Source: an uncultured Chloroflexota bacterium
Lineage (GTDB): Bacteria; Chloroflexota; Anaerolineae; Caldilineales; Caldilineaceae
Assembly: GCA_903858085.1 (NCBI GenBank)
Contig: CAIOHJ010000230.1
Span: 1 to 64,000, forward strand
Direction of reading: 5' to 3'
DNA: 64,000 nucleotides
Of the stretch, positions 35,775 through 49,168 are shown piece after piece. A model generated the notes under the pieces. It had not been told where the DNA came from, made no database searches, and worked only from the letters and a program-made list of their open reading frames with translations. The position numbers and the translations under genes are program-made. Numbering within the stretch: position 1 is the first letter of the stretch; each line of letters begins with the position of its first letter.

Positions 35775-36980
35775 TCAGCTGCGCCCGTTGTTGGTGCGTT
35801 GGCGTCGGAGAAACGCCGGGATATCCAGGTCGTCGCGTTGAAAGGTTCGGACCTGGTAGTCTGTGTTGGGGTCGCGGGTCGGTTCGTTGCGGGCCGGTTC
35901 GTTGCGGGTCGGTTCGTTGCGGGTCGGTTCGTTGCGGGCGGGGCGGCGTTCGGTCCGCTGTTTGTTTTGTCCGTCAAAGGCGGAGCGGACAAAGTCAAAT
36001 TGGTCCTGGGGTTTGGGCCGGTCAAAGCCGGTGGCAATCACGGTCAGATGGATTTCGCCGCCGACTTCGGGGTCGACCACTGCGCCGAAGATGATGTTGC
36101 ATTCGGGGTGGGCACTGGCCCGGATCACCTCAGCGGCTTCGTTGACCTCGAAGAGGCTCATGTCTTCCCCGCCTTTGATGTTGAAGATGATCGAGCGGGC
36201 TCCTTCGATCGACACATCCAACAGCGCGCTTTCGATCGCCCGGCTGGCAGCCTCGCGCGCCCGATTTTCGCCTGTGCCCCGACCGATCGCCATCAAGGCG
36301 GCGCCGCCGTCCTGCATGATCGTCTTGACGTCGGCGAAGTCCAAGTTAATCAGACCCGGGATGGTGATCAGCTCGCTGATCCCTTGGATGCCTTGGCGCA
36401 GGACGTCGTCTGCCATGCCGAAGGCCTGTTTGACACTGGCGGACTTGCCTGCAATTTGCAGGAGCCGGTCGTTGGGGATGGAGATCAGGGTGTCGACAGA
36501 GCTCTGCAGGGCCTCGATCGAGTGTTCGGCGTTGCGCCGGCGTTGGGTTCCCTCGAAGGTAAAGGGGCGTGTCACCACGCCGATCGTCAGGGCTCCCTCC
36601 TCGCGTGCGACCTGGGCCACGACTGCCGAAGCGCCGGAGCCGGTGCCTCCCCCCATCCCGGCGGTTACGAAGACCATGTCGGCGCCTTTGAGCATCTGAC
36701 GCAGCTCCTCACGGCTTTCTTCGGCAGCGCGCAGTCCGATCTCCGGGTTGCCGCCCGAGCCGAGCCCCTTGGTGATCTTCTCCCCGATGCGCAGCCGCTG
36801 GGGTGCGCTGGAGAGCATCAATGCCTGTGCATCCGTGTTGACAGCGATGAATTCGACGCCTTGGATGCCTTCTTCGATCATGCGGTTGACGGCATTCTGA
36901 CCGCCGCCCCCCACGCCGACAACCTTGATCTGGGCAAAGTTGTCGACATACGACGGTTGTGCTTTGGTGCTGCGGGTCAT
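35775..36980 (-). CDS. ftsZ: Cell division protein FtsZ
   Basis: The 401-residue tubulin homologue has the GTP-binding core [16 protein letters not shown], the tubulin signature [14 protein letters not shown], and GDLF-type downstream blocks ([14 protein letters not shown]). It polymerises into the Z ring. The C-terminal linker is unusual: four R-N-E-P-T/A pentapeptides from a 15-bp DNA repeat, ahead of the conserved tail [10 protein letters not shown] that binds FtsA. AAGGAG before the ATG at 36980 fixes the start. It is the last gene of the cluster, 131 bp after ftsA, and ends at a strong terminator. Confidence 0.98.
   Translation of the reverse strand: MTRSTKAQPSYVDNFAQIKVVGVGGGGQNAVNRMIEEGIQGVEFIAVNTDAQALMLSSAPQRLRIGEKITKGLGSGGNPEIGLRAAEESREELRQMLKGADMVFVTAGMGGGTGSGASAVVAQVAREEGALTIGVVTRPFTFEGTQRRRNAEHSIEALQSSVDTLISIPNDRLLQIAGKSASVKQAFGMADDVLRQGIQGISELITIPGLINLDFADVKTIMQDGGAALMAIGRGTGENRAREAASRAIESALLDVSIEGARSIIFNIKGGEDMSLFEVNEAAEVIRASAHPECNIIFGAVVDPEVGGEIHLTVIATGFDRPKPQDQFDFVRSAFDGQNKQRTERRPARNEPTRNEPTRNEPARNEPTRDPNTDYQVRTFQRDDLDIPAFLRRQRTNNGRS
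35874..35933 (-). repeat. 15-bp tandem repeat in the ftsZ linker
   Basis: Four copies of GCGGGTCGGTTCGTT (one with a single change) encode R-N-E-P-(T/A) units in the FtsZ C-terminal linker. Because the unit is 15 bp, copy-number change alters linker length in frame. Confidence 0.95.
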
Positions 36981-37106
36981 GTTGTTCTCCTTGGATGGTT
37001 CAGACATTCTGGCCTGCGATGACGGTACGATGAATTGCCATTACAACACTCTTTGCGTCTTCCGCCCCCAGGAGGAGCCCTCCTGGATCCGAGGGGCGGC
37101 AACCAT

Positions 37107-38380
<1,274 letters not shown>

Positions 38381-38459
38381 GTGTCCGCTCCTCGTCCTGC
38401 GCCTTTTCCGATTCATCCTGCCACTGGCTCGGGCAATCTCTGCCGATGGTTCAGCCGGT

Positions 38460-39386
38460 TCATTTGATATAAAGCCGTTTCTGCCGCAGATCGATCACCG
38501 TGCCGGTCGCCTGTCCGCTGGCCAGCAGCCTTTCAGCGGCGTCCAGGTTTTCCAGTTTTTGTTCGACATTTTCGTCGTCGCCCCAGTAGACCCAATAGGT
38601 CGAGTTGGGCAGACGAAAATTGAGCCCGACCAGACGGTTATAGCGCAGCGGCGAGAGACCGGGGAAGTGGCTGGCCAGTGCCTGTGCGCTGCGCAGAATC
38701 GCCGGGTCGATCGCTGTCCCACTCTCAGCGCCAGCCAGCGTCGCCTCGGCCGCCGTATCCAGAATCTGCAACAGGCCAGGCGGGGAAGGCTCCAGCGGTG
38801 CCAGCGCCCTGCCATCCTCGCGCAGCCAAAATTCTCCTTGGTCGGTGACCCACAGCGCCAACGGGCGCACTTCGGTTACCTCCACGGTGACTTGGGTGGT
38901 GAGCGGCGTCACCTGCACCTGCACGTCGGCCACATAGGGGTTTTCCCGCAGACGCTGTGCCACCGCAGCGCTGTCGACCCAGAACACCTGCCAACCGTCG
39001 ATCGCGGCGCGGCGCCAGAGCTCTTCGGCATCCAGATAGGTCAGCCCGTTGAACTGGAGATCTTCGCGATAAAGATACCAGCGTTCGTCGAGGGCTGTCC
39101 AGCCCACCACCCCCCCCAGCGCCACCACAGCCACCAGTACGGCCCAGACCAGGCGTCTGTGCAGGACTCGCCTCGGCACCGACCAGAGATTGGGCATGCG
39201 GAGCGTGGTCAGGGCTGGCAGCAACGCTTCGAACCGGCGCATCTGTCGATGCAGCTGTTGGCGTCGTCGTTCGGCGACCCGCCGACGGGCAGACGCTGCC
39301 TGTGACCTGGCAGACGCCGCACGTTGCGTCGTTCTGGAGGAAGACGTCTGCGTTTTCGTCTGCCGTTTTTGGGTGCTCCCGCTCAT
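38460..39386 (-). CDS. ftsQ: Cell division protein FtsQ/DivIB
   Basis: The 308-residue protein has a long basic cytoplasmic N-terminus (residues 1-75, many R, Q and S), one membrane segment (about 80-100, [20 protein letters not shown]), a POTRA domain ([20 protein letters not shown] and on), and the FtsQ domain ([21 protein letters not shown]). It joins the divisome complex with FtsL-type proteins outside the membrane. It lies 16 bp after ddl, which is the usual order in many bacteria. Confidence 0.9.
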   Translation of the reverse strand: MSGSTQKRQTKTQTSSSRTTQRAASARSQAASARRRVAERRRQQLHRQMRRFEALLPALTTLRMPNLWSVPRRVLHRRLVWAVLVAVVALGGVVGWTALDERWYLYREDLQFNGLTYLDAEELWRRAAIDGWQVFWVDSAAVAQRLRENPYVADVQVQVTPLTTQVTVEVTEVRPLALWVTDQGEFWLREDGRALAPLEPSPPGLLQILDTAAEATLAGAESGTAIDPAILRSAQALASHFPGLSPLRYNRLVGLNFRLPNSTYWVYWGDDENVEQKLENLDAAERLLASGQATGTVIDLRQKRLYIK

Positions 39387-39402
39387 CTGCCCTTGTTGCC
39401 CT

Positions 39403-40475
<1,073 letters not shown>

Positions 40476-40479
<4 letters not shown>

Positions 40480-41471
40480 TCTATCTCCCAGCTGCCGACC
40501 AGCTGCACTTCCGGCTCCAGCCAGATTCCTGTCCTGGCTGCAACTTCCTGCCGAATTGTTTGAATCAGAGCCAGCACGTCAGCTGCCCGGGCAGCGCCCA
40601 CGCCACCTGGGTTGATCAGAAAATTGGCATGCTGCTGGCTGACCTGAACGCCGCCGCAGCGGGCCTTCTTCAGCCCGGCGGCTTCGATCAGCCGACCGGC
40701 GAAGTCTCCGGGCGGGTTGACAAAGGTGCTGCCCAGGCTGGGCTCGACCGGCTGCGACTGGCGTCGATGTTGGAGATTGTGTTCTGCCTGTGCCCGGATC
40801 CCAGCGTCGTGGCCAGCGGCCAGCCGAAAGTTGGCGCTCAGCACAACCGGGCCAAAGCCAGGCTGCAGGATCCACCCTGCCTGCCGCCGCTCGCCGCTCT
40901 GTTTGAGTCGGCTTTTCCGATAGCCGTAGGCCAGCTGGGCAGCGGGCACTTCGGCGATCTCGTCCTCTTCCCCCAGGATCAGGGCGTTGTAGAGGTTGTC
41001 GCTCACGGCGCCGCCGTAGGCGCCGGCGTTGTTGACCACGGCGCCCCCGACCGTGCCCGGCAGGCTGACCGCCCATTCCAACCCGGTCAGCCCTGCGGCG
41101 ATCGCTCGTCGGGCCAGCCCGGCCATGCTGCTGCCGCTCTCTGCAAAGACAAACGGGCGTTCGTCGTCGCCAAAGACGCAGCAGGGGGCAGCGTCGATGC
41201 GGGTCTGCCGGCAGCAGTTGTAGATGACCAGCCCTTCCACACCGGCATCGCTGACCAGCACATTGCTGCCTCCTCCCAGGAGCAGGTAGGGCAGCTCCGC
41301 CGCGCGTGCCCAGCGCACCAGCCGGATCAGCTGCCCGACTGTTCTGGCCTCGGCGAAACAGGTCGCCGGCCCGCCCACTTTCAGGGTTGTGTAGGGTGCC
41401 AGCGGAACCTCCTGTCGGACCGACACGCCGTAAGGGGCCAAGACCTGCGGGTCAAACCGTGCGCTCTGCAT
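40476..41471 (-). CDS. murB: UDP-N-acetylenolpyruvoylglucosamine reductase MurB
   Basis: The 331-residue flavoprotein has the FAD-binding blocks [15 protein letters not shown] and [34 protein letters not shown], and the catalytic-Ser block [21 protein letters not shown]. It reduces enolpyruvyl-UDP-GlcNAc to UDP-MurNAc with NADPH. The block spacing matches type II MurB. The gene overlaps murC by 20 bp and ddl by 4 bp, so all three are translationally linked. Confidence 0.96.
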
Positions 41472-42915
41472 GCGTTCCTCTTTTTGCCCGGTTTGTGTCT
41501 TTCAAGGTTGCCAACAGCCATTCGCCGATCTGGTTGCTGTCGCCGGCCCCCAGGGTGACGACCACATCTCCTGGGGAGACAGCGTCGGCCAGCCAGGCCA
41601 CAGCTTGCTCTCGCCCACCGACATAGTCGATGTGCGGGTGGGAGCAGGCTGCCACCAGCTGGCGGGCATGCACGCTGCCGTCGTCCTGCTCGCGTGCCGC
41701 GTAGATGTCTGTGACCAGCACCCGATCGGCGTCGACAAAGCTCTCTGCCAGCTGCGGCAGGAGCTGGCGTGTTCGGCTGAAGGTATGGGGCTGAAAAACC
41801 GCCCAGATTCGCTGTTGGGGATAGCAACGTCGGGCAGCTGCCAGTGTTGCAGCAACTTCAGTCGGGTGGTGGGCGTAGTCGTCGATGACCACGACCCCGC
41901 TCGCCTGCCCTTTGTGCTCGAAGCGCCTGGCTGCCCCGCTGTAGGTTCGCAGCGTCTGCAGCGCATTTTTTCCGTCGACCTGGCAGTGGAGCGCCACTGC
42001 TGTCGCGGCCAGCGCGTTGCGCAGATTGTGGACCCCTGGCACGGCCAGCACCAGCCGCCCTTGCAGCAGGCCCAGCCAGCGTACATCGGCTGCTGCCCCG
42101 GCTGCGACCTGCGGATCGACGCCGCGCACGGCGGCCTCTTCCGCCAGGCCGTAGGTCAGCCAGCGAAGGCTGGCTGGCGCTTGCGCCATCAGCTGGCGGA
42201 CGCCGTCGTCGTCGACGCAGGCCACGAGCACCCCGCCCGGCTGGAGCCGAGCGACAAACTGGACAAAGGCCTCTGTGAAAGTGGCAGGGGTCGGGTAGCA
42301 GTCGGGGTGGTCCCACTCGACATTTGTGATCACTGCGATCGCCGGGTTCAGCCCCAAAAACATCCGGTCGTATTCGTCTGCTTCCAGCACAAACTCGGCT
42401 GCCGTGCCTGCCGCCCCACTGCCGTAGCCGGGCACCTCTGCGCCGACGATATAGCCGCATTCGATCCCGTTGCTGCGCAGGATCTGCACGATCATGGCAG
42501 TGGTCGTTGTTTTGCCGTGGGTGCCCGCCACTGCGATCAGCCGCCGCTCTGCCAGCAGAGCGGGCAGCAGCTGGTCACGTTTGACGACTGGCAGCCCCAA
42601 TCTTTCGGCGGCCTGTCGTTCTGGATTGGCAGCGTCGACAGCGCTGCTGATCAAGACGAGATCGGGGCGCCGATCGGGGGCGAGTGCCAGCAGTGTCTCG
42701 GCACGTTGGCCGATCGAAATCTGGACACCCTGGCGGGCCAGCCGTTCGGTGGCTGCGCTGGGCTGGCGGTCGCTGCCGCTGACCTGCATCCCCAGTTCGC
42801 ACAAGACATGCGCGATGGCGCTCAGCCCAGCTCCGCCTGCCCCGATCAGGTGCAGGCGCAACGAGGGGTCTCGCTTCGCAATTCGTGTTTGCCAACACAC
42901 AGCCATCTCTGTCAT
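41452..42915 (-). CDS. murC: UDP-N-acetylmuramate--L-alanine ligase MurC
   Basis: The 487-residue Mur ligase starts with the UDP-binding [20 protein letters not shown], has the ATP loop [16 protein letters not shown], the central [14 protein letters not shown], and the C-terminal [18 protein letters not shown]. It adds the first amino acid of the stem peptide. The first ATG has AAGTGGA upstream; the second (residue 4) is possible. It follows the CvpA-like gene by 10 bp and overlaps murB by 20 bp. Confidence 0.97.
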   Translation of the reverse strand: MTEMAVCWQTRIAKRDPSLRLHLIGAGGAGLSAIAHVLCELGMQVSGSDRQPSAATERLARQGVQISIGQRAETLLALAPDRRPDLVLISSAVDAANPERQAAERLGLPVVKRDQLLPALLAERRLIAVAGTHGKTTTTAMIVQILRSNGIECGYIVGAEVPGYGSGAAGTAAEFVLEADEYDRMFLGLNPAIAVITNVEWDHPDCYPTPATFTEAFVQFVARLQPGGVLVACVDDDGVRQLMAQAPASLRWLTYGLAEEAAVRGVDPQVAAGAAADVRWLGLLQGRLVLAVPGVHNLRNALAATAVALHCQVDGKNALQTLRTYSGAARRFEHKGQASGVVVIDDYAHHPTEVAATLAAARRCYPQQRIWAVFQPHTFSRTRQLLPQLAESFVDADRVLVTDIYAAREQDDGSVHARQLVAACSHPHIDYVGGREQAVAWLADAVSPGDVVVTLGAGDSNQIGEWLLATLKDTNRAKRGTHAERTV

Positions 42916-42925
42916 TCCACTTCTC

Positions 42926-43459
42926 TCACTTGAGGATCCGCACCAGCATCAACGCTGTGGCGGGCACCGCCCACAGCATCGGGGTTGGGAAGATTGCCTG
43001 GGGAAGCAGCCCCAACAGCTGCTGCCCGGTCGCTGTCAGCGGGCCAGACAGCGCGTTGAACGGGTACGCGTACAGGTCGGCGTAGTGCCAGACTGTGCCG
43101 GCGCAGAGGTAGCCGTTGAGCAGCCCGGCCAAAAGCCCGGAGAGCGCCGCCCACAGGCCGGTGACCCGCTGGCTGCTAAAATCAAAGGTGCGCCCCTGGT
43201 AGCTGGCCAGAACGACCAGCAGAAAGAGGGTGCTGATCAACACGAAGGAGGCACTCTGCAGCTGTTGCTCGGTGGTGCCAAAAATTTCCAGCTGCGTCAC
43301 CAGGCGATCGATCCAGCCCAGTTCGCCCGTCAGCCCCAGGATCGCCACCACAAACATCAGAATGATGCTGTTGCCCAGCTCGCGCGCAGAGCCACGCACC
43401 AGCCCGATCACCCCAAAGATCAGCACCACGGTCAAAAAAAAGATCTCGATCGGTCCCAT
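42926..43459 (-). CDS. CvpA-like membrane protein (second of a pair)
   Basis: The 177-residue protein has about four hydrophobic segments, beginning [20 protein letters not shown] followed by SARELGNS. That opening resembles CvpA, whose first helix is followed by G-x-x-R-G-x-x-x-E. CvpA proteins are inner-membrane proteins tied to cell-envelope stress and division. The next gene upstream, at 43464, has a similar R-R-G-E-V-S-E-L pattern, so the two look like diverged duplicates. It sits between murG and murC, 10 bp before murC. The function within the dcw cluster is unknown. Confidence 0.6.
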   Translation of the reverse strand: MGPIEIFFLTVVLIFGVIGLVRGSARELGNSIILMFVVAILGLTGELGWIDRLVTQLEIFGTTEQQLQSASFVLISTLFLLVVLASYQGRTFDFSSQRVTGLWAALSGLLAGLLNGYLCAGTVWHYADLYAYPFNALSGPLTATGQQLLGLLPQAIFPTPMLWAVPATALMLVRILK

Positions 43460-43463
43460 CGTG

Positions 43464-44123
43464 CTATTTCTTCCTCGCTGCGCTTCCCCGCATCGGCCAG
43501 GCAATCAAAATGAGCAGCAGCGTCACGAGCAGCAGCCAGCCTGTTGTGGGCAGTACCCCTAGCCAGTTGCGCAGCGCCAGCAGCCCTTCCCACAGCAGAC
43601 CGAGCATGCGGTCGAGCAGGGTGGTCAGCCCAGCCAGGGCCCCTTCGTTGCTCTCCCACCGGGCAGCGGCTGGCAGCAGGTCGCTCAGCATTGGCAGCAG
43701 CAGGGCTGCAAAGACGATTCCATTCAAGAGCCCGAGCAGCAGCCCCAGCCATCGATTTTTGCCGAGCTTCATCAGATTGGGGTCACTGGTCACGACGAAG
43801 GTGAGGAGCACGACCACGCACCAGACCAGAAAGAGAAACGCTTCTCGGTTGGCGCTTGTGATCAGGTTGGGGGCCGCTGAGACCGCTGAAAGCACCTCGG
43901 CAGCGTCGCCCGTCAGCCCGCCCGACTGGATCAGGGCAAAAAATTTGCCGACAAAATTGGTCAACGTCACAAAAACTGAACCTGCCTCTTGCAACAGCAG
44001 CCAGCCGCCCAGCACCATCACCAGGAGGATCAGCTCGGAGACCTCCCCGCGCCGCCAGCCGATCCAGCCAAAAAACATCAGATAGAGGAAGAAGGCCAGT
44101 GTGCTCTGCAGTTCAAAAGTCAT
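43464..44123 (-). CDS. CvpA-like membrane protein (first of a pair)
   Basis: The 219-residue protein has four to five hydrophobic segments. Its start STLAFFLYLMFFGWIGWRRG then EVSELILL resembles the first helix and R-G-x-x-x-E motif of CvpA-type proteins. A long loop (about 70-90) and a short basic tail (RGSAARKK) follow. It overlaps the end of murG by 11 bp and is followed after 4 bp by the similar gene at 42926, so translation is coupled. I find no more specific family. Confidence 0.6.
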   Translation of the reverse strand: MTFELQSTLAFFLYLMFFGWIGWRRGEVSELILLVMVLGGWLLLQEAGSVFVTLTNFVGKFFALIQSGGLTGDAAEVLSAVSAAPNLITSANREAFLFLVWCVVVLLTFVVTSDPNLMKLGKNRWLGLLLGLLNGIVFAALLLPMLSDLLPAAARWESNEGALAGLTTLLDRMLGLLWEGLLALRNWLGVLPTTGWLLLVTLLLILIAWPMRGSAARKK

Positions 44124-45435
44124 TTTCGGTGCCTCGCACAGCTTTGCGGGCCAGCTCTGCCAGCTCTGCGGCGATGTGGCGAGCGGCGTCTGGCGTTGCC
44201 ATCGTTCGCAGCGCGTTTTCCATGGCTTGCAGACGGGCTGGGTTTGCCAGCAGGCCTGCCACCGTGGGCGCCAGCTGCTGCACGAGCTGGTCGTCCTCTA
44301 CAACCATCGCCCCGCCACGGCGCACCAATGCCAAGGCGTTGTCCAGCTGGTTGACGCTGTGCAGCGGCGCCAGGATCGCCGGCACTCCGGCCACGGGGAA
44401 TTCCCCCAGAATGCTGGCGCCTGCCCGGGCGATGGTCAGGTTGGCAGCGGCCAGGGCCAGGGCCATCTCCTCGTGCAGGTAGGCGACCGGATGGTAGCGC
44501 CGCTGCAAAGTCGCTGGGAGCGGCTGGCTGGCAGCCCAGCCTTCGTACAGCCCCCAGTCTCGCGCGCCGACGACATGCACCACCTGGGCCAGGGGCAGCA
44601 GATCGGGCAAAAGAGCCCAGGTCGCCTGGTTGATTGCCCTGGCCCCGCTCGACCCTCCCCACACCAACAGCAGCGGCTGCACGCTGCCATCTGGTTCGGT
44701 AAAAGTTGTGCCGAGCGCGGCAGCCAGCCGGTGGCGGGCCTCACTTCGATCCTGTGCGGCCGCCACCACCTCCTGGCGCACCGGGTAGCCGGTTACGACG
44801 GCTTTGCCGGCTGGCGCTTCGCCGCCGAACCAGCGGGCCACCTCAGGGTAGCTGATCGCCACACGCGTCGCAAGCCTGCTGAGCAGGCGGATCGCATAGC
44901 CCGGCGTCATATCCGGCAGATAGATCAAGATCGGTCTGCGTCGCAGCCAGCAGGCGAGTGTCACAGGCCCACAGACATAGCCTCCTGTGACAAAGCAGAC
45001 ATCTGGCTGAAAGCGATCGACCCACGCCAGACTCTGGTGGAGCCCACTCAGCAGCTGCCCCAGATTGCGCAGCAGCTTCAGCGGGTTGCCAACCCGCAGC
45101 TGTCCGGTGCTGACCCCTGCAAAGGGGATGCCTGCCCGTTCGACCAGTGCCTTTTCCATCCCGGTATGGCTCCCTATCCAGAGCAGCCGGACCGCCTCTG
45201 CCGGCTCGGCTGCTCTGCTGTCACTTTCTCTGCTGTCACTTTCTCTGCTGTCACTTTCTCTGCTGTCACTTTCTCTTCTGCGCCGATTTGGCGGCTGCAC
45301 GCCGACGTTGCTCGGCTTTGGCGGTCTCCCAGGGGAAGCGTTCGATGGTTGACTGGAAGCTGTGAGCTGTCTGACGACGGCCAGTGCCGGATAGACGTGG
45401 CCTCCGGTCCCCCCGCCCGAGATCATCACGTTCAT
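44113..45435 (-). CDS. murG: MurG glycosyltransferase with an unusual N-terminal insertion
   Basis: The 440-residue enzyme transfers GlcNAc to lipid I. Motifs are [20 protein letters not shown] (residues 1-20), WGGSSGARAINQA, and GASILGEFPVAGVPAIL followed by NQLDNA. After the first helix (A-V-V-R-Q-L) about 50 extra residues interrupt the strand that normally follows directly. The insert is Pro/Ser-rich, then contains four E-S-D-S-R pentapeptides from a 15-bp repeat, before the fold resumes at RLLWIGSHTGMEKALV. The ATG at 45435 has AGGGAG upstream. The first 170 bp overlap the 3' end of ftsW in another frame. Confidence 0.93.
   Translation of the reverse strand: MNVMISGGGTGGHVYPALAVVRQLTASSQPSNASPGRPPKPSNVGVQPPNRRRRESDSRESDSRESDSRESDSRAAEPAEAVRLLWIGSHTGMEKALVERAGIPFAGVSTGQLRVGNPLKLLRNLGQLLSGLHQSLAWVDRFQPDVCFVTGGYVCGPVTLACWLRRRPILIYLPDMTPGYAIRLLSRLATRVAISYPEVARWFGGEAPAGKAVVTGYPVRQEVVAAAQDRSEARHRLAAALGTTFTEPDGSVQPLLLVWGGSSGARAINQATWALLPDLLPLAQVVHVVGARDWGLYEGWAASQPLPATLQRRYHPVAYLHEEMALALAAANLTIARAGASILGEFPVAGVPAILAPLHSVNQLDNALALVRRGGAMVVEDDQLVQQLAPTVAGLLANPARLQAMENALRTMATPDAARHIAAELAELARKAVRGTENDF
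45214..45273 (-). repeat. 15-bp tandem repeat in murG
   Basis: Four perfect copies of TCTGCTGTCACTTTC (plus strand) encode the E-S-D-S-R pentapeptides of the MurG insertion. The last 8 bp overlap the 3' end of the ftsW frame. Confidence 0.95.
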
Positions 45436-46597
45436 GCGCCTTTCTCCCTGTCTGCTCCCCTGTCTGTAAAGTGCGGTTGACACCGAATCGGCTGATGTTG
45501 AGCAGAATCCCGATTCCGACCAACGACGCCACCAGCGAACTGCCTCCATAGCTCACAAAGGGGAGTGTCATGCCGGTCGGGGGGGAGACCGCCACGATCA
45601 CGGCCATGTTCAGCAATGCTTGCAGGAGCAAGCTGGCTGTGATCCCGGTTGCCAGCAGCATGCCAAAATTGTCTGGGGCGCGCAGCGCGATCCGCAGCCC
45701 ACGGTAGGCCAGCAACAAAAAGAGCAGGAGCACACACAATGTCCCCAGCAGACCGAGCTCTTCGCCGATCACGCCAAAGATATTGTCGCTCCAGCTCAGG
45801 GGCAGGTACCCGGTCTGTTGGGCCAGGCCGTTGCCCAGCCCCCGCCCGAAGAGCCCGCCGCGCATCAGCGCCTGGACCCCCTGGCTTACCTGCCACTCTT
45901 CGCTGGCGACCGGGTCGCCCATCCAGGTCAGATAGTGGCTGATGCGCTCGGCTGCGTAGCCGGTGTATTGGACCACGAGCAGGAAGGTAGCGGTGGCCAC
46001 TGCGCCGATCACCGCCAGCTGTTTCAGGTCAGCCCCGGCCACAAAGAGCATGATGGCAGAGGTCACCACGATCAGGACCGCCACGGTGATCTCCGGCTGC
46101 AACACGATCAAGACGGACACGACGCCCATCAGCACGCCGAAGGGGAGAAGTCCGGCCCTTGCATGGCGAATTCGTGCGCCTTTGCTGTTCAACCAGGCGC
46201 TCACATAGAGAATGACGGAGATCTTGGCTGCCTCGCTGGGTTGGATGCTGCCCTGGTAATAGGTGCGCGACGAGCCCAAACGTTCGTCGCCGATTAAGAT
46301 GACAGCCAGCAGCGCCAGCAGCGTGCCCCCCATGAGCGGGACGCTCCAGCGGTTCCACAGCAGGTAGGGGATCCGGGCGGCGACGACCAGCCCGCCGGCG
46401 CCCACCAACAGCCAGATGAACTGGCGCGCGACAAAGTAGTAGGGGTTGTCAAAGCCTTCCAGCCCGCGCGGATAGCTGGCGCTGAAGACCATTACCAGCC
46501 CCAAAAGCAAGAGCAGTGTGACAACGGTCAACAGCCCCCAGTCGTAGTGGCCCTGGGCAGCCTGCGGACGTTCACCTGTCTTTGCGTTCACCCCCAT
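45266..46597 (-). CDS. ftsW: Lipid II polymerase/flippase-like FtsW (SEDS family)
   Basis: The 443-residue SEDS protein has about ten membrane segments, beginning at [20 protein letters not shown]. Family blocks are [42 protein letters not shown], and the C-terminal [16 protein letters not shown]. It polymerises septal glycan with the class B PBP. GGAGG six bases before the ATG supports the start, which overlaps murD by 10 bp. The cytoplasmic tail after residue 385 is long, basic and lies entirely over the first 170 bp of murG. Confidence 0.95.
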   Translation of the reverse strand: MGVNAKTGERPQAAQGHYDWGLLTVVTLLLLLGLVMVFSASYPRGLEGFDNPYYFVARQFIWLLVGAGGLVVAARIPYLLWNRWSVPLMGGTLLALLAVILIGDERLGSSRTYYQGSIQPSEAAKISVILYVSAWLNSKGARIRHARAGLLPFGVLMGVVSVLIVLQPEITVAVLIVVTSAIMLFVAGADLKQLAVIGAVATATFLLVVQYTGYAAERISHYLTWMGDPVASEEWQVSQGVQALMRGGLFGRGLGNGLAQQTGYLPLSWSDNIFGVIGEELGLLGTLCVLLLFLLLAYRGLRIALRAPDNFGMLLATGITASLLLQALLNMAVIVAVSPPTGMTLPFVSYGGSSLVASLVGIGILLNISRFGVNRTLQTGEQTGRKAHERDDLGRGDRRPRLSGTGRRQTAHSFQSTIERFPWETAKAEQRRRAAAKSAQKRK

Positions 46598-48105
46598 CGC
46601 GGACCTCCGGTGACTTCTTCGACCAGGCGGCGGAAATGTTCGCCGCGCGCTGCAAAATCGTGATAGGCGTCGTAGCTGGTGCCCCCTGGAGAGAGCAGGA
46701 CAACCGTCCCTGGCCTGGCCGTGCGTGCGGCCAGGTCGACTGCCTCGTCCAGTCGGCTGACGATGGCGGTGCTCGGGGCCGTTTTGCGCAGGAACGCAGC
46801 CCGCTCCTGGACCTGGCGCACCACCATGCTGCCGGCAGCGCCAAACCCGATCAGGAGCTCGACATGTTCGAGCGCTGCCTCGGCGAAACGATCCCAGGGG
46901 AGCTGTTTGTCCTTGCCGCCGGCCAGCAGAATCAGGCTTTGGCCGCTTTCAAAGCTGCGCATGCCAGCCACCGCCCGTTCAGGCGAGGTGGCGATGCTGT
47001 CGTTGACCCAGAGCACGCCAGCGACCTCTGCGACGGTTTCCAGGCGGTGTGGGACCCCGGCGAAACGGCGTGCCACTGTCTGCATGGCGGTCAGCGCTGC
47101 TCCGGCGGCGCCGCTGATGGCCGCAGCGGCCAGCAGGTTGCTCACATTATGTTCCCCGCGCAGTTTGAGCTCTGCCAGCTGGCAGAATGGCTGCCCTTGG
47201 TAGAAAAGCTGGCCAGCACTCCCCCAGGCGCCGTTGTCGACCGGCTGTTGGCGGTGAAAAAGCAGCAGTTTTCTGTGACCTGCTGTTGCCAGGCAGCCCA
47301 TTTCTTCCAAAAGGGGGTCCAGAGAGGCTGCGCCCCAGCTCGACGGCAGTGGCGGGTCGCTGGCCCGCCAGCCGGCGTTGGCGACCCGCCGGGTGACCGC
47401 ATCCTCGGCGCTCAAGACCAGCGTGCCATCGGTCGGCAGAGAGCGCAGCAGATTGAACTTGGCGGCCGCATACGCTGCCATCCCGGCATGGCGGTCCAGG
47501 TGATTGGGTGTGAGGTTGAGGAGTGCAGCGACGTCCGGGCCGACTCCGACGACGGGGCCCCACGCCCAACGCTCGTCAAACAATTCCAGTTGAAAGCTGC
47601 TCAGCTCCAGCACAATGCATTCCCCGGCGGCGATCTGATCCAGCCGGTCGATCAGCGGGGTCCCGATGTTCCCTCCGACATGGGTGCGTCGGCCGCTGGC
47701 GGCCAGCATCTCGCCGACCAGTGTTGTCGTCGTCGTTTTGCCGCTGCTGCCGGTGATGGCCAGGATCGGCCCCAGTCCACGCTGGCGCGCCAGCTGTAGG
47801 GTGAGCAGGCTGTCGTTGCTCAGGCGGATCTGCCTCCGGATCGCCTCCTGGACGATCGGCAGCTGCGCTGGCACGCCGCCGCTCAGACAGAGCAGGTCGC
47901 ACCCATCCAGCAGCTCCAGCGGATGTCCCCCCAGCACCTGTCGAACAGGCAGCGTTTCCAGCTGTTCCAACTCTGCGGTCAGCTGTTCTGCCGGGGCAAC
48001 GTCGCTCAGGGTGACCTGTGCCCCAGCTGCCACGAAAAAACGGGCCAGGGCGATGCCCTGCCGGGCCATCCCCAATATCACGATCCGCCATCCCTGAAAC
48101 GACAT
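46588..48105 (-). CDS. murD: UDP-N-acetylmuramoylalanine--D-glutamate ligase MurD
   Basis: The 505-residue Mur ligase starts [18 protein letters not shown], has the ATP loop [18 protein letters not shown], the [20 protein letters not shown] block, and [20 protein letters not shown] then NDSIATSP. It adds D-Glu to UDP-MurNAc-L-Ala. The sequence is somewhat longer than the usual 440-460 residues, with extra segments in the central domain. AAGGGA precedes the ATG. It lies 34 bp after mraY and overlaps ftsW by 10 bp. Confidence 0.96.
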   Translation of the reverse strand: MSFQGWRIVILGMARQGIALARFFVAAGAQVTLSDVAPAEQLTAELEQLETLPVRQVLGGHPLELLDGCDLLCLSGGVPAQLPIVQEAIRRQIRLSNDSLLTLQLARQRGLGPILAITGSSGKTTTTTLVGEMLAASGRRTHVGGNIGTPLIDRLDQIAAGECIVLELSSFQLELFDERWAWGPVVGVGPDVAALLNLTPNHLDRHAGMAAYAAAKFNLLRSLPTDGTLVLSAEDAVTRRVANAGWRASDPPLPSSWGAASLDPLLEEMGCLATAGHRKLLLFHRQQPVDNGAWGSAGQLFYQGQPFCQLAELKLRGEHNVSNLLAAAAISGAAGAALTAMQTVARRFAGVPHRLETVAEVAGVLWVNDSIATSPERAVAGMRSFESGQSLILLAGGKDKQLPWDRFAEAALEHVELLIGFGAAGSMVVRQVQERAAFLRKTAPSTAIVSRLDEAVDLAARTARPGTVVLLSPGGTSYDAYHDFAARGEHFRRLVEEVTGGPRWG

Positions 48106-48139
48106 CTGTCCCTTCCCAGCCCGGCCTGCTCTGGCCGCT

Positions 48140-49168
48140 TCAGATCAACGCCAACGCCACCCCCAACATCCCGGAGAGGACGGAGGCAATAAAGAACCGT
48201 TCCTTGACCTGCATTTCGCTCCATCCCAACAATTCAAAATGGTGGTGAAGCGGGGCCATTTTGAAAACGCGCCGTCCCTGTCCGTGCAGCCGCCGGGTGA
48301 GCTTGAAATAGCTGACCTGGATCATAACGCTCAGGGCTTCGGCGGCAAAGACCAGCCCGATGATCGGGAGCAGCAGCCACTGGCCCGTCATGATGGAGAC
48401 CAGCCCCAGTGTAGCCCCAAGCGGCAGGCTGCCGGCATCTCCCATGATCAGCTGTGCTGGGTGGGCATTGTACCAGAGAAATCCCATCAATGCCCCGGTC
48501 AACGCAAAACAAAAAATGGCCAGGTAGAGCTGATTTTGCAGATAGGCGATCGTGCCGTAACAGGCGAAAGCCACCAGGCTTGTACTGCCCGCCAGGCTGT
48601 CCAGTCCATCGGTGAAATTGACTGCGTTGCTGGTCAAGTACAAGATAGCGATCGTCGCTGGGATGATCAGCGGGCCAACCCGAAAGTAGTCCACGTAGGT
48701 CGGCACACCGACATAGTCCCACTGTGGCGGGCCATAATAGAGCACCAGGCCGATGATGGCGGCAAAGAGGCCTTGGAAGGCGCTTTTCATCCGCGGGCTC
48801 ATCCCTTCGCCGCGCCCGCGAAGGCCCCGGATTCCTTGCCAGTCGTCGATCGCCCCCAGCACGACATGCGAACCCAGGCAGAAAAAGAGGAGCAGGGTGC
48901 TCTGTCCGATCGCGTCCATGCCCAGCAGGTTGACGATGTTGAGCAGTCCGATGATCACCAGCACCGGCACCACAAAGAGTACGCCTCCCATCGTCGGCGT
49001 GCCAGTTTTGAGCTGGTGGTGGCCCGGCTGTTCGATGCGGATCTGTTTGCCGACCCCTTTGTACTGCAGAAAGCGGATCAGCGGCCGTCCCCAGAGCACA
49101 GCAAACAAGAAGCTGATCGTGCCCAGACTCAGCGTATAGGCCATGCGCGGTTCTAACGGATTATCCAT
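48140..49168 (-). CDS. mraY: Phospho-N-acetylmuramoyl-pentapeptide transferase MraY
   Basis: The 342-residue polytopic enzyme (about ten membrane segments) transfers phospho-MurNAc-pentapeptide to undecaprenyl phosphate, forming lipid I. Diagnostic blocks are [17 protein letters not shown], the catalytic [17 protein letters not shown] (Asp pair), [13 protein letters not shown], and the C-terminal [20 protein letters not shown] precedes the ATG at 49168, which lies within the last codons of murF (8-bp overlap). All expected family residues are present. Confidence 0.97.
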   Translation of the reverse strand: MDNPLEPRMAYTLSLGTISFLFAVLWGRPLIRFLQYKGVGKQIRIEQPGHHQLKTGTPTMGGVLFVVPVLVIIGLLNIVNLLGMDAIGQSTLLLFFCLGSHVVLGAIDDWQGIRGLRGRGEGMSPRMKSAFQGLFAAIIGLVLYYGPPQWDYVGVPTYVDYFRVGPLIIPATIAILYLTSNAVNFTDGLDSLAGSTSLVAFACYGTIAYLQNQLYLAIFCFALTGALMGFLWYNAHPAQLIMGDAGSLPLGATLGLVSIMTGQWLLLPIIGLVFAAEALSVMIQVSYFKLTRRLHGQGRRVFKMAPLHHHFELLGWSEMQVKERFFIASVLSGMLGVALALI

